NCBI GenBank assembly: GCA_002702065.1
Contig: NZXX01000001.1
Coordinates: 1,984,001 to 2,048,000 of the forward strand
DNA: 64,000 nucleotides
Source: Anaerolineaceae bacterium
Lineage (GTDB): Bacteria; Chloroflexota; Anaerolineae; Aggregatilineales; Phototrophicaceae
Direction of reading: 5' to 3'
Part shown: positions 53,613-62,526 of the stretch, piece after piece
Position numbering within the stretch: position 1 is the first letter of the stretch
Layout of the letters: every line of letters starts with the position of its first letter
The notes under the pieces: generated by a model
The model's database searches: none
Told to the model about the DNA's origin: nothing
The model's input: only the letters and a program-made list of their open reading frames with translations
Made by a program: the position numbers and the translations under genes

Positions 53613-53640
53613 ATTTTACCCGCAATTTTGTCTTTGACAA
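53613..53640 (-). promoter_or_regulatory. Candidate promoter of the liv operon
   Basis: Minus strand TTGTCA (53640-53635), 16-nt spacer, TAAAAT (53618-53613). Both boxes match five of six consensus positions. The predicted start gives a ~107-nt leader before livK. Confidence 0.5.
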
Positions 53641-53657
53641 ATTTGTAACTGCATAAT
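53628..53657 (+). promoter_or_regulatory. Candidate promoter of the acid-sugar kinase gene, overlapping the liv promoter
   Basis: TTGTCT, 18-nt spacer, CATAAT. It overlaps the divergent liv -35 and includes the perfect palindrome ACAAATTTGT (53637-53646), a possible operator shared by both transcription units. Confidence 0.35.
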
Positions 53658-53702
53658 TTTCGGGACGTATCATTTGTACGGCATCTACATAAAAGGTCTA
53701 TG

Positions 53703-54959
53703 ATGAGCATAAAGCTGGGAATCATTGCGGATGATCTTTCCGGGGGGATGAATATTGGGGTTGAATTCTCCAGTTCGGGATTGCGAACGACTTTGATGCA
53801 GCAGTTGCAGGTATCGGCAATCGACACGGATGTCCTTATTTTCGATACTGCCACCCGTATCGCAGCACCCGAAATGGCAGTCCGCAGCGTACAAGAGGCG
53901 GCAGCCATACTTAAAGCGTATGACCCGCTTATGGTAGTCAAAAAGATTGACTCCTTGCTGCGCGGTGCGGTGGGCTACGAACTTGAGGCCGTCCAAAAAG
54001 TATTCGGGTTTCAAAAATGTCTGCTGGTTGCGGCTTCACCGAAGTTGGGACGTACCACTGTTGCAGGTAATCAACTGGTAGACGGTCAACTGCTGGAACA
54101 GGTTCGGCAGCGGGTCGATCCGTCCAGCACCACCGAGGGGTCTTATATTCCATCGATTCTGGCTGCGCAGACGCAGTTGCCTGTGGATGTGTTGAAACTT
54201 GAGGAACTCGAGGCTGATACTGAGGCTGTTGTCAGTCGTATACGGCAATCGACCGCATCTGTGCTGGTGGCTGACTGTCAGGAACAGGCCGGGCTTAATC
54301 ATGTCGTGCGTGCCGCCTATTCCGCCGGGGTAAGGTATTACGCAGGCACCTACGGTCTGGGCGAAGCACTGGCTTTGTTATTGCGGCCAGTGCTGCCTCC
54401 GGTCCTGCTCGTCGTCGGCTCGCTCAGTGCCGCCGCCTATGAACAGGTTGCATATCTGAAACGTGCGCTGCGGTGTCCACACATTCAGGTACGTTACGAT
54501 GAATCGTTTTTGAACGCCGATGTCGAGGCGTATGCGCGTGACTATCAGGCGTCGCTACAGGCTGCGCTTGAGGATGCGCCGTTTGTTATCCTGCAAGTAT
54601 CTGGCGCGCTGCCAGAGGTCGAGTTGTTATGGCGCACGGCGGATAGACTGGGCATGGAACGGTCAACTATTAGTGCCAGAGTCGATGCGATGCTGCAAGC
54701 CATCGTGAAGCCACTGCTGCCGGAGATTGGCGCTGTAGTGGCGACAGGTGGCTCGACAGCCCATAGCATCTTTTCCCTGACCCAAGCCGATGCGCTGCAG
54801 CTGGCGACACACGAAATTCTGCCCGGAACGCCAGCAGCCCGCTTGATGGGTGGCGCTTATACGGGGATGCCATTTGTCGCCAAGCCTGGTTCTCAGGGTG
54901 ACCGGGATGCGCTGGTCAGGCTTGCTCAACACGTTCGTGAAATGCTTTCAGCGCCGTGA
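53703..54959 (+). CDS. Four-carbon acid-sugar kinase family protein (DUF1537, OtnK/DtnK-like)
   Basis: 418-residue two-domain kinase. It opens with KLGIIADDLSGGMNIGVEF (substrate-binding Asp-Asp), has KIDSLLRGAVGYEL (the KxDSxLRG motif), and in the C-terminal domain VLLVVGSLSAAAYEQ and VVATGGSTAHSIF, the nucleotide-binding Gly-rich segment. Characterised relatives phosphorylate D-erythronate, D-threonate or 3-oxo-tetronate. The partner dehydrogenase and aldolase usually encoded next to it are missing here; the SAF-domain dehydrogenase at 46 kb is the nearest candidate. ATG 53703 fits AAAAGG better than the ATG immediately before it. Its 3' end overlaps the convergent P450 gene by 44 nt. Confidence 0.85.
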   Translation: MSIKLGIIADDLSGGMNIGVEFSSSGLRTTLMQQLQVSAIDTDVLIFDTATRIAAPEMAVRSVQEAAAILKAYDPLMVVKKIDSLLRGAVGYELEAVQKVFGFQKCLLVAASPKLGRTTVAGNQLVDGQLLEQVRQRVDPSSTTEGSYIPSILAAQTQLPVDVLKLEELEADTEAVVSRIRQSTASVLVADCQEQAGLNHVVRAAYSAGVRYYAGTYGLGEALALLLRPVLPPVLLVVGSLSAAAYEQVAYLKRALRCPHIQVRYDESFLNADVEAYARDYQASLQAALEDAPFVILQVSGALPEVELLWRTADRLGMERSTISARVDAMLQAIVKPLLPEIGAVVATGGSTAHSIFSLTQADALQLATHEILPGTPAARLMGGAYTGMPFVAKPGSQGDRDALVRLAQHVREMLSAP

Positions 54960-56280
54960 CTCGCGCGTGAAGGCCGTAGCGAGGCCGCAGCGTCAGGAGC
55001 GGGTCCAGCACGACAGGGTGATTGTCGAGCAACTCAAAGTCGCGTTGCTGAAGAATGATGGCGAGCGAAAGCTGCATGGCCAGCAATGCAAAGTTGTTGC
55101 CGACACAGTAGCGTGGCCCACTGCCAAAGGGCAGATACACATGGCGTGGGAAATGTCGCTCGGCGTTGTCTGCAAAGCGTTCCGGACAGAATTGATCGGG
55201 ATTGTCGAAGAAACGTGCGTCGCGTTGTATGAGATAGGGGATACCGAGGACAACACTGCCTTTCTCGATATGATAGCCGCCGATTTCGGTATCTTCGACA
55301 GGTTCGCGGGGCAGCGCCCAGGCAGGCGGGTACAGTCTCAGGGCTTCCTTGACGACCATCGCGTTATAAGGCAGATTCTTCAGATCTTCGACTGTCGGAG
55401 GCCGGTCTGCAACCACGCGGTCCAGTTCATCCCGCAGGATGTTAGTGGCTGCCGGATTTTGCATGAGCAGGTACCACATCCACGAGATAGCGTTGGCGGT
55501 TGATTCATGCCCTGCGAGTAGAACCGTCATAACTTCATCGCGTACCTGCTCATCAGTAAGGGGAATGCCGTGTTGATCCGTAGCCGTTAGCAGCATTCCC
55601 AATAGATCGTCATATGACTTGCCGGATTGACGACGCTGGTGGATGATGCGCATGACAATATTGTCCAGCAGGTCAATGGCGCGACGCTTGGTGCGCTGCA
55701 TCGGCAGTGGTGCTGATGCGGGCAGCCAAATGGGGGACTGCCCTTGCTGGTATGAAATGCGCTGCAATGTTTTGACTGCTTCCGCAGCTTCATCAAGGTT
55801 GCCCCCGGCGCTGCTGCTGAAAAGCGCTCTGGTCACCATTTGCATGGCCATTTTCATGAATTCATGATCGATGTCGTAGACCGCACCGGCTCGCCAAGTT
55901 CGCAGCATTTCCGAGATGCAGTCGGCCATGACGGCCCCATAGCCAATGGACCGGCTTGAATGAAACGATGGCTGGATTTGCCGGCGCTGGTAACGCCAGT
56001 AATCGCCATGACTGACCAGCAGCCCATTACCCAGAAACTCGGCAATCGGGCGGGACAAGGTGCGCGGCTTGCACATCAAGCTTGCTTTGGTAACCAGCAG
56101 TTCATGCAGATAATCCGGGTGGTTGAGTAAATAGATGTGGTAGGGGCCCAGCCCGATATGGACGATATCACCATAGTGGTTGACCAGGCTGCTCATAGCT
56201 GCCAGAGGATGCCTGCGAATATGCTGCACGGTGGATATGCGAGACAGACCCGTAGGTCCTGGAGGAAAGCCCTTACTCAT
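54916..56280 (-). CDS. Cytochrome P450
   Basis: 455-residue haem-thiolate monooxygenase. The I-helix oxygen-binding motif is LLAGHESTANAIS, the K-helix ExxR is in KEALRLYPPAW, the PERF-like motif is CPERFADN, and the haem ligand Cys is in PFGSGPRYCVGNN. It has no reductase domain or membrane anchor, so it needs a separate ferredoxin or flavodoxin. An in-frame ATG at 56316 would extend it by 12 residues; neither start has a strong ribosome site. It directly follows the Ser/Thr kinase gene and is probably on the same transcript. Substrate unknown. Confidence 0.92.
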   Translation of the reverse strand: MSKGFPPGPTGLSRISTVQHIRRHPLAAMSSLVNHYGDIVHIGLGPYHIYLLNHPDYLHELLVTKASLMCKPRTLSRPIAEFLGNGLLVSHGDYWRYQRRQIQPSFHSSRSIGYGAVMADCISEMLRTWRAGAVYDIDHEFMKMAMQMVTRALFSSSAGGNLDEAAEAVKTLQRISYQQGQSPIWLPASAPLPMQRTKRRAIDLLDNIVMRIIHQRRQSGKSYDDLLGMLLTATDQHGIPLTDEQVRDEVMTVLLAGHESTANAISWMWYLLMQNPAATNILRDELDRVVADRPPTVEDLKNLPYNAMVVKEALRLYPPAWALPREPVEDTEIGGYHIEKGSVVLGIPYLIQRDARFFDNPDQFCPERFADNAERHFPRHVYLPFGSGPRYCVGNNFALLAMQLSLAIILQQRDFELLDNHPVVLDPLLTLRPRYGLHARVTALKAFHERVEQA

Positions 56281-56320
56281 AATATGGCTATGTACCTTTA
56301 TGTCAAATGGCTGCACAGAA

Positions 56321-59300
56321 TCAAGAAAGTATTTTTCGAACTTCAGTAACGTTGTAATCAGCCTCTAGTTTGGTGAACTGTTCCAGAGCCTCGCGCAGCT
56401 GCGTCTCTCGGGCTGCACCGCTGTTGTGGCGGCCCATTTCGAACTTCAGAATTGCTTCGTCGTAGGGCATGCCGAGTTGTTTCGCCGTTTGCAGGCTTTT
56501 TTGCCAGAGGGTATGTGCTTTTTGTGTTTTGCCATCGACCCAGGCAGTCCATCCCTCATAAAGGCCATAGCGGGGTTGACCAATTGGAAATGAACGGGCG
56601 AACTGCTTAAGGACTTTGGTGATCTGCTGCATGCTTTGCTGTAGATCCGCCAGATCATCTTTGAACTGGTTTTGCTCAAATTCGTACAGTGAAAAGAAAA
56701 TCTCGGCAATCGCGCCATAGTGGGGCAGCAGCCAGCTTGACGTCGGTGGTGATTCCTGCATGAGCTGGAGCGTGGTTTTGGCGGTTTCCAGCGCCTGGGC
56801 GTAGCGGCCTGTCCGATAGTCAATTAATGCATTAAGCGCATTCGTCCGGATTTCGGAGTCGCGGCCAAACTTGTGCAGCGGAACGACGCTGGTTTCGTCG
56901 AGAAAGGCCCGTGCTTCATCGTGCAGGCCAGCGGGCAGCAGATTTTCGGCCTGGCCCAGCATACCCCATAGGTACGTTTGTGTGTTGCCACTCCGCTGGG
57001 ATGAGACATAAACCGATCTGAAAACATCCCTGGCTTGCTGAAACCGACCTTCGAAACCATGTACCAGCGCCAGTACCCCCGTGACTGATTCCCATAATCG
57101 CCGGTCACCCGTCTGGTCCGCGACGGTGGCGGACAGGTTGATATGTTGCAGGGCGGTTTCCCACTGGCCGATGCCGAGGTAGTAGAGGCTGACAACCGAC
57201 GCCACCTGACCCACGGTGTGGCTATCGTTAAGCGTTTGTGCGACCTCAAGCCCGCGTTTTTCGTAGGTGCGCGCCAGTTTGTGGATAGGGATCAGCCCGG
57301 TAACCAGGCACATGTTGGCGTAGGCTTCCGCCAGTTCGGCTGATGGCGGGATGCGCTCGGCGAGGTTGAGCTGTTCCAGCGTGACATAGACAGTGGGGTT
57401 GGCCCGGTTCTGGAAGAAATAGGCCTGACCTAACAGCTTGTAGGCACGCACGATTTCCAACAGCTTTTCCTGATCGTCGTGCGCCGCGCCGGTGGCGTAG
57501 ATCCGGCGTTTTGATTGGATGCCGACCTGCTTGAGAATGCTGATTGAAAGTGCGTTGGCACTATCGGGCATTGGTCGACGGTGGAGTTTCAGGGCTTGTT
57601 CAACGTGCTCACACAGCGCTTCCAGGTTGCCGAGTCCCCAGTATGCATGCCCTATTTGCCGTTCCCATTGAGCGCGTCGGTAGCGGCTGATCTCGTAACC
57701 CGTTTGGGAAACTGTCTGGAGGGCTTTGTCGAAATACTGGAGGGCTTCCTTATTGGCAAAACTGCGCAGGGCCTGTTCGCCCGCTTTTTCCAGATAATAA
57801 ACGGCTTTGTCCGTGATGTCGGCCTCGCTCCAATGATGGGCGAGGATGGGATAGTATGCAGGCAGGTCGTCCTGATAGACCGTTTCTATGGCTTCCGCGA
57901 TCTGGCGATGATGATTCTTTCGTTCTTCATCGGGCATATCCCGGATCAACGCTTCGCGGAATTTATCGTGCGTAAAACGCCACATGTCGTCTTTGACTTC
58001 GAGCACCGCCGCCGCCGCACAGACCGCGAGCCAGGTCGTTTCATCCGTTGTGGAATCAACCTGTTTGAGCAGGCGAATGTCGATATTTCGTCCGATAACC
58101 GCCGCATATTGAAGCAGGGGGTACGCGTTTTCAGGAATGCGCTGAAGGCGGCGCTGAATCAGATTCTGGATGCCACCAGCCAGAACCGTTTCTGGCAAGG
58201 ACACCGTACCAATCATTTCCAACTCGCCCGCTTCTTCGGCCAGGGTGCGCACCACTTCAACGATAAAGAAGACGTTGCCTTCTGTCTCACGCTGTAACAG
58301 CTCAACCACTTCGGGCTGGCTGCCCACTTCACCCAGCATGGATTCGCTGAGCCTTTGAATACTGCTGGGTGCCAACCGGTTCAGCTTTAACTTCTGAGCG
58401 TGCGGCAATTCGGACGCAATATTGGATACTTCGTCATCACGATAATTTGCCACAATGAGAACGGGGGAATCGGATAACTGACTCAAGCGAGCCAGCATGA
58501 GGATGCTTTCGCTGCCGGCCCAATGCAGGTCTTCCAGGAAAATCGCGACGGGTTGTGTTTGCCGCCGCAGAATAGTTTCGACTGTTGTGAACAAACGATC
58601 CTGGGCAGCCTGTGGCTCGATCTTGACGGGATCACCAACAGGGCGTTCCAGCAGTTTGCTGATGTCTGGAATCAACGGCTTGAGGATGGCGGCTTCGGTG
58701 TCGGTCAGGTCTGTTTCCAGCACGAGACGGCGGAGCGGCTCTTGCCACACCTGAAAGGGTTTGCCACCGTTGCTAATCGCACCACCATGAAGCGAGAGTG
58801 TGCCCAGCACCAGAGCCTGCGTGCGCAGCTCATCGGTGAGACGTGATTTGCCGACACCGCTTTCTCCGCCAATCAGCCAGGTGCTGCCGCGCCCGTCGCG
58901 CGCATCCTGAAGCGCACCCATGAGCAGCGCAAGTTCCTCTTCCCGGCCTACAAAACGCGCTGCCTGAAGATAGCTCTCCCGAATATCAATGGAGTCGTAC
59001 TTGATCTGCTGGCTGGTGACTTCACTGTACAGGGTGATGAGTTCATGGGCGTTGGCGAATCGATCCGCCGGATTTTTCGCCAGCAGGCGTTTGAGGACAT
59101 TTTCCAGGACTGGCCCCAGACCAAGCTCGCCAATGTCCGGCTCTGTAAACATGATGTCATTGATAAGCTGCGTAACATCAGTGACTTCATAAGGATATTT
59201 TTCGGCAAAAAGCTCGTAAGCCATCACCCCAACCGCATAAAGGTCAGAAGTGATACTGGCAGGTTCGCCCTGCAGCACTTCGGGTGCCATGTACCCCAGC

Positions 59301-59845
59301 GTCCCGGCAACAACTTCCTCCGATGACTTGAGGTATTCCTGGGCAATAGCCAGCCCGAAGTCGAGGACTTTGACCTGACCATTCATCACGACGACGTTGT
59401 CCGGCTTGAGATCACGGTGAATGATCCCATGCCTGTGGAGATAGGCAAGCGCCTGAAGCACCTGGACCAGCATGGCAATCTGCTCATCCTGAGTGCAGAG
59501 GCTGCCGGCAGTTATGATTTCCTGCGCGCCTTCGAGGAGTTCCATTGTAAAAAAGGGTTGCAGGTTGTCATCAAAACCGTAGTCCAGCACGCTGATGATA
59601 TACGGATGGCGCAGGGATGCCAGTGTTTTGAACTCTTGCGCCAGCGCGAATTCCACATCCATACCTGTGATTCGCGTGGCGAACTGTAAATTTTCTTTTT
59701 GCAGGGTGACGTGCTTAAGGGCGACTGTTTGACTGGTCAAACGATCGTAGGCACGGTAGACAGTTCCCATGCCACCTTGCCCAAGTTTCTCTTGAAGTAC
59801 ATAGCGTCTGCCGATGTTTTGCACAGAAGCGCGCGGGTCAACCAT
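56321..59845 (-). CDS. Ser/Thr protein kinase with AAA ATPase and TPR-like repeats
   Basis: 1174-residue cytoplasmic signalling protein. Residues about 13-265 are a Hanks-type kinase: glycine loop LGQGGMGTVYRAYD, catalytic IIHRDLKPDNVVV, KVLDFGLAI and GTLGYMAPEVL. Residues about 298-480 are an AAA_16-type ATPase (FVGREEELALLMG, Walker A GGESGVGKSRLTDEL, Walker B VAIFLEDLHWAGSE). From about 640 to 1150 there are helical TPR-like repeats. No DNA-binding domain or TM helix is visible, so it probably acts by phosphorylation and protein contacts, like the multidomain kinases of Chloroflexota, Cyanobacteria and Myxococcota. AAAGGG precedes the ATG. The P450 gene follows within 40 nt. Confidence 0.9.
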   Translation of the reverse strand: MVDPRASVQNIGRRYVLQEKLGQGGMGTVYRAYDRLTSQTVALKHVTLQKENLQFATRITGMDVEFALAQEFKTLASLRHPYIISVLDYGFDDNLQPFFTMELLEGAQEIITAGSLCTQDEQIAMLVQVLQALAYLHRHGIIHRDLKPDNVVVMNGQVKVLDFGLAIAQEYLKSSEEVVAGTLGYMAPEVLQGEPASITSDLYAVGVMAYELFAEKYPYEVTDVTQLINDIMFTEPDIGELGLGPVLENVLKRLLAKNPADRFANAHELITLYSEVTSQQIKYDSIDIRESYLQAARFVGREEELALLMGALQDARDGRGSTWLIGGESGVGKSRLTDELRTQALVLGTLSLHGGAISNGGKPFQVWQEPLRRLVLETDLTDTEAAILKPLIPDISKLLERPVGDPVKIEPQAAQDRLFTTVETILRRQTQPVAIFLEDLHWAGSESILMLARLSQLSDSPVLIVANYRDDEVSNIASELPHAQKLKLNRLAPSSIQRLSESMLGEVGSQPEVVELLQRETEGNVFFIVEVVRTLAEEAGELEMIGTVSLPETVLAGGIQNLIQRRLQRIPENAYPLLQYAAVIGRNIDIRLLKQVDSTTDETTWLAVCAAAAVLEVKDDMWRFTHDKFREALIRDMPDEERKNHHRQIAEAIETVYQDDLPAYYPILAHHWSEADITDKAVYYLEKAGEQALRSFANKEALQYFDKALQTVSQTGYEISRYRRAQWERQIGHAYWGLGNLEALCEHVEQALKLHRRPMPDSANALSISILKQVGIQSKRRIYATGAAHDDQEKLLEIVRAYKLLGQAYFFQNRANPTVYVTLEQLNLAERIPPSAELAEAYANMCLVTGLIPIHKLARTYEKRGLEVAQTLNDSHTVGQVASVVSLYYLGIGQWETALQHINLSATVADQTGDRRLWESVTGVLALVHGFEGRFQQARDVFRSVYVSSQRSGNTQTYLWGMLGQAENLLPAGLHDEARAFLDETSVVPLHKFGRDSEIRTNALNALIDYRTGRYAQALETAKTTLQLMQESPPTSSWLLPHYGAIAEIFFSLYEFEQNQFKDDLADLQQSMQQITKVLKQFARSFPIGQPRYGLYEGWTAWVDGKTQKAHTLWQKSLQTAKQLGMPYDEAILKFEMGRHNSGAARETQLREALEQFTKLEADYNVTEVRKILS

Positions 59846-59991
59846 ATCAGCCCTTTCTGAGCGGGCGAGATCGCGCCAGTTTATTGCATGTCGATGCCAG
59901 GATGTCTGAGGCTGTCATGCTTACCACAGATGTTTGTCAAACCACTTTAGTTTAGATAAACAAATTATGCAATTCAACTGTGTAATAAAAC

Positions 59992-60023
59992 AAAAAGGGT
60001 TGCTTCCGAGATGGAGGCAACCC
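59992..60023 (-). terminator. Intrinsic terminator of the small protein gene
   Basis: GGGTTGC/GCAACCC continues inward to a 12-bp stem with one G-U pair and a 5-nt loop; the minus strand then has TTTTT. It lies 17 nt past the small gene at 60041. The rest of the 195-bp gap before the kinase start is AT-rich with no evident gene. Confidence 0.8.
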
Positions 60024-60040
60024 CTGGTAGAACGGTTAAC

Positions 60041-60253
60041 TTAAGCGGCACGACTGGTGAGTGTTTCGCTCACGGCTCGGTTGCGCCCCGCGTATTCCCT
60101 GCGATAGCGATCCCAGAGGATAGGGAGCTGGTCGTTGAGTTCGTGCAGCCTGCGTGTTTCATCAGGGGTCAGGCCGTGGTTGGCAGCCGACCGATATAGC
60201 ATGTGACGCTCGTTTGCGAACTTGTGGATTTGATTCATCGTTTCCTGGTACAT
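60041..60253 (-). CDS. Small DUF2630-like protein
   Basis: 70-residue, charged, helical protein. The pattern IHKFANERHMLYR, LTPDETRRLHELNDQLPILWDRYRR resembles the DUF2630 family of small actinobacterial and Chloroflexota proteins (helix, EE/E-H-x-L, then L-x-x-x-L-D-x-x-W-D-x-x-R). Function unknown. Two in-frame starts are possible (60268 and 60253); AAAGG seven nt before the second favours 60253. It has its own strong terminator. Confidence 0.7.
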   Translation of the reverse strand: MYQETMNQIHKFANERHMLYRSAANHGLTPDETRRLHELNDQLPILWDRYRREYAGRNRAVSETLTSRAA

Positions 60254-60349
60254 CGCAGCGCCTTTCATACCGATGCCTGTTTTCTTTGTTACACCAATAT
60301 CGACGCTGCCATGCGAAACCTTTCTTACACGCCATGTGTCAGAACTTTG

Positions 60350-61399
60350 TTAGATTGTTATCCCCTCGTGGGTGAATGGCGTAGGTTCCATGCGCAGTTG
60401 GGTGTGCTTGTTGAAAAAGGTCAACCGGTGGCGTGGGACGGTAAATTCATGGGTGCTGCCAGCACCTACACCGCCATCTCCGGCTGGCAGCGTCGCGGTA
60501 ACTTCGACAGAGCCGGAAATGCTTTGAACGGTTCCGTACAATACTCTCTTGGCGCCCAAATATTCGGTTCTTTCGACGCGGAAAGCGAATGAAACGGAGT
60601 CATCTCCAGGCGGATAGAGCGACGCCGGTACAAAGTCTTCAGGATGAAAACCGAGAATGCAGCTGTCTTTTTCGACGAGGTTCATCGGCGGCGATCCTAA
60701 AAACGTGGCCACAAACGTATCTGCTGGCCGGTTGTAGAGTTCCTGCGGGGTGCCGACCTGGCGGATGCGGCCTTCGGACATGACGGCAATGCGTTCGCCC
60801 ATACTCATCGCGTCCACCTGATCGTGGGTAACAAAGATGGTCGTGATTCCGAGTTTACGCTGGAATTGCTTGAGTTCGGCACGGGCGATGCTACGGAGTG
60901 CCACATCCAGGTTGGATAACGGTTCGTCGAGTAAGAATACATCTGGTTCACGCACAATGGCACGGGCCAACGCGACGCGCTGACGTTCGCCGCCAGATAG
61001 CTGACGGGGTCTGCGATCCAAAAATCGTTCGATATTGAACAGGCTAGCCGCGTTTTCCACCTTTTGCTGAACTTCCTGTGCCGACAAATTATCGTTGTTC
61101 AGCGGAAAAGCAATGTTCTTGCGGACCGTCATGTGCGGGTACAGGGCGTAACTCTGGAACACCATCGAGATGCGACGCTGGTTTGGGGGGAGATTGTTCA
61201 CGATCTGATCGCCGATGCGGATGATGCCATCGGTTGGATAGTCCAGGCCCGCAATCATACGAAGCAGGGTGGTCTTGCCCGAACCGGATGGCCCGACCAG
61301 GACCATCAGCTCGCCATCGCGTACAGACAGGGTGGCATCCTCGACTGCGCATATATCGTCGTAATACTTTTTTAGATCGATTGTCTCAAGTATCGCCAT
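60350..61399 (-). CDS. MalK/UgpC/MsmK-type sugar ABC transporter ATPase
   Basis: 349-residue ATPase: Walker A LVGPSGSGKTTLLRMIAGL, Q-loop MVFQSYALYPHMTV, signature QLSGGERQRVALARAI, Walker B VFLLDEPLSNLDVALR and VTHDQVDAMSMG. The C-terminal ~115 residues form a TOBE/MalK regulatory domain (GFHPEDF, EYLGAKRVLYG). This group serves several carbohydrate importers at once. No permease or binding protein is encoded in the window, so it is an orphan ATPase shared by transporters elsewhere. It is transcribed alone. Confidence 0.9.
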   Translation of the reverse strand: MAILETIDLKKYYDDICAVEDATLSVRDGELMVLVGPSGSGKTTLLRMIAGLDYPTDGIIRIGDQIVNNLPPNQRRISMVFQSYALYPHMTVRKNIAFPLNNDNLSAQEVQQKVENAASLFNIERFLDRRPRQLSGGERQRVALARAIVREPDVFLLDEPLSNLDVALRSIARAELKQFQRKLGITTIFVTHDQVDAMSMGERIAVMSEGRIRQVGTPQELYNRPADTFVATFLGSPPMNLVEKDSCILGFHPEDFVPASLYPPGDDSVSFAFRVERTEYLGAKRVLYGTVQSISGSVEVTATLPAGDGGVGAGSTHEFTVPRHRLTFFNKHTQLRMEPTPFTHEGITI

Positions 61400-61588
61400 A
61401 CAATACGGACCTCATCTTACGATCTAGCATAGTTTGGTGTCTTTAAATATAACCCAGACCGAATATGCAATCGACATCCGGCCAGTGAAAGGAGAAATAC
61501 TTATGGAAAAACTTTACAATTTCTTAGACTGATTTTAGACTTGGCATGCTATACCAGCACTTCACATCGCACAAAAGGCTAATTCACA

Positions 61589-62494
61589 ATGAGTATCTCA
61601 CCGTTCGACCTGCCGGGGCAATTTTACCGTGGAAACCTGCACACCCATTCAACCCTTTCCGATGGCAAGCTTTCTCCCGAAGCGGTCTGTGACCTGTACA
61701 AAGATGCTGGCTATGACTTTATTGCGCTAACTGATCATTTTATGAAGCAGTTTAACTATCCGGTCGCCGATACGCTGGCCTATCGCTCGGATACATTTAC
61801 AACAATATTCGGGGCAGAACTGCACGCTGGTCGAACCGAACTTGACGAACTCTGGCATATATTGGCAGTGGGTCTCCCGCTGGATTTTGCGCCGCCCACC
61901 GCTGACGAGACAGGCCCACAGATTGCTGCACGGGCCGTGGCGGCTGGTGCGTTTGTTGCGGCGGCACATCCGCAGTGGTATGGGTTGACCGAGACTGACG
62001 TTTTGTCGTTGGGCGATATTCATGCCATTGAAGTGTTTAATGGGACATCCGTCGATCACAATGATCGCGCAGACAGCTGGTACATTGCCGACCTGTTGCT
62101 GCGCCGTGGTCACCGCTATTCGGCTTGCGCGACAGACGATGCCCATTTTAACCCGGCGCGCGCTGATTTCGCGATTGGATGGGTGTGGGTGAAAAGTGAA
62201 TCGCGGACGCCGGATGCTCTGCTGGCAGCCTTAAAAGACGGCTACTATTATTCGTCAACCGGGCCGCAGATTTTCGATATTGATATGATCCCTGGTGAAA
62301 AGCTGACGGTGCGTTGCTCGCCGGCGGAACGGGTTTTTATTACCGGCACTGGTCCGATGGCTGACAGTGTCTATGGACCTGGTATCTGCACTGCCGAATT
62401 CAACTTACAGCGCTTTCGCGGTTCGTACCTGCGCGTTACCGTGCGGGACCGCAATGGCAAGACGGCCTGGTCCAACCCTATATGGCTGGATTAG
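61589..62494 (+). CDS. PHP-domain / CehA-McbA-family metal-dependent hydrolase
   Basis: 301-residue PHP-fold protein. Metal ligands are visible in GNLHTHSTLSDG (HxH), IALTDHF, FVAAAHPQW and ATDDAHF. A short C-terminal beta domain (TVRCSPAERVFITG, LRVTVRDRNGKTAWSNP) matches the CehA/McbA-like subgroup, whose members hydrolyse phosphoesters or carbamates. AAAAGG precedes the ATG. A HAD phosphatase gene follows closely. Substrate unknown; a sugar-phosphate ester is plausible in view of the neighbours. Confidence 0.85.
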   Translation: MSISPFDLPGQFYRGNLHTHSTLSDGKLSPEAVCDLYKDAGYDFIALTDHFMKQFNYPVADTLAYRSDTFTTIFGAELHAGRTELDELWHILAVGLPLDFAPPTADETGPQIAARAVAAGAFVAAAHPQWYGLTETDVLSLGDIHAIEVFNGTSVDHNDRADSWYIADLLLRRGHRYSACATDDAHFNPARADFAIGWVWVKSESRTPDALLAALKDGYYYSSTGPQIFDIDMIPGEKLTVRCSPAERVFITGTGPMADSVYGPGICTAEFNLQRFRGSYLRVTVRDRNGKTAWSNPIWLD

Positions 62495-62526
62495 CGGATA
62501 GGACAGATTCTGACAAGTCTTCTGCA

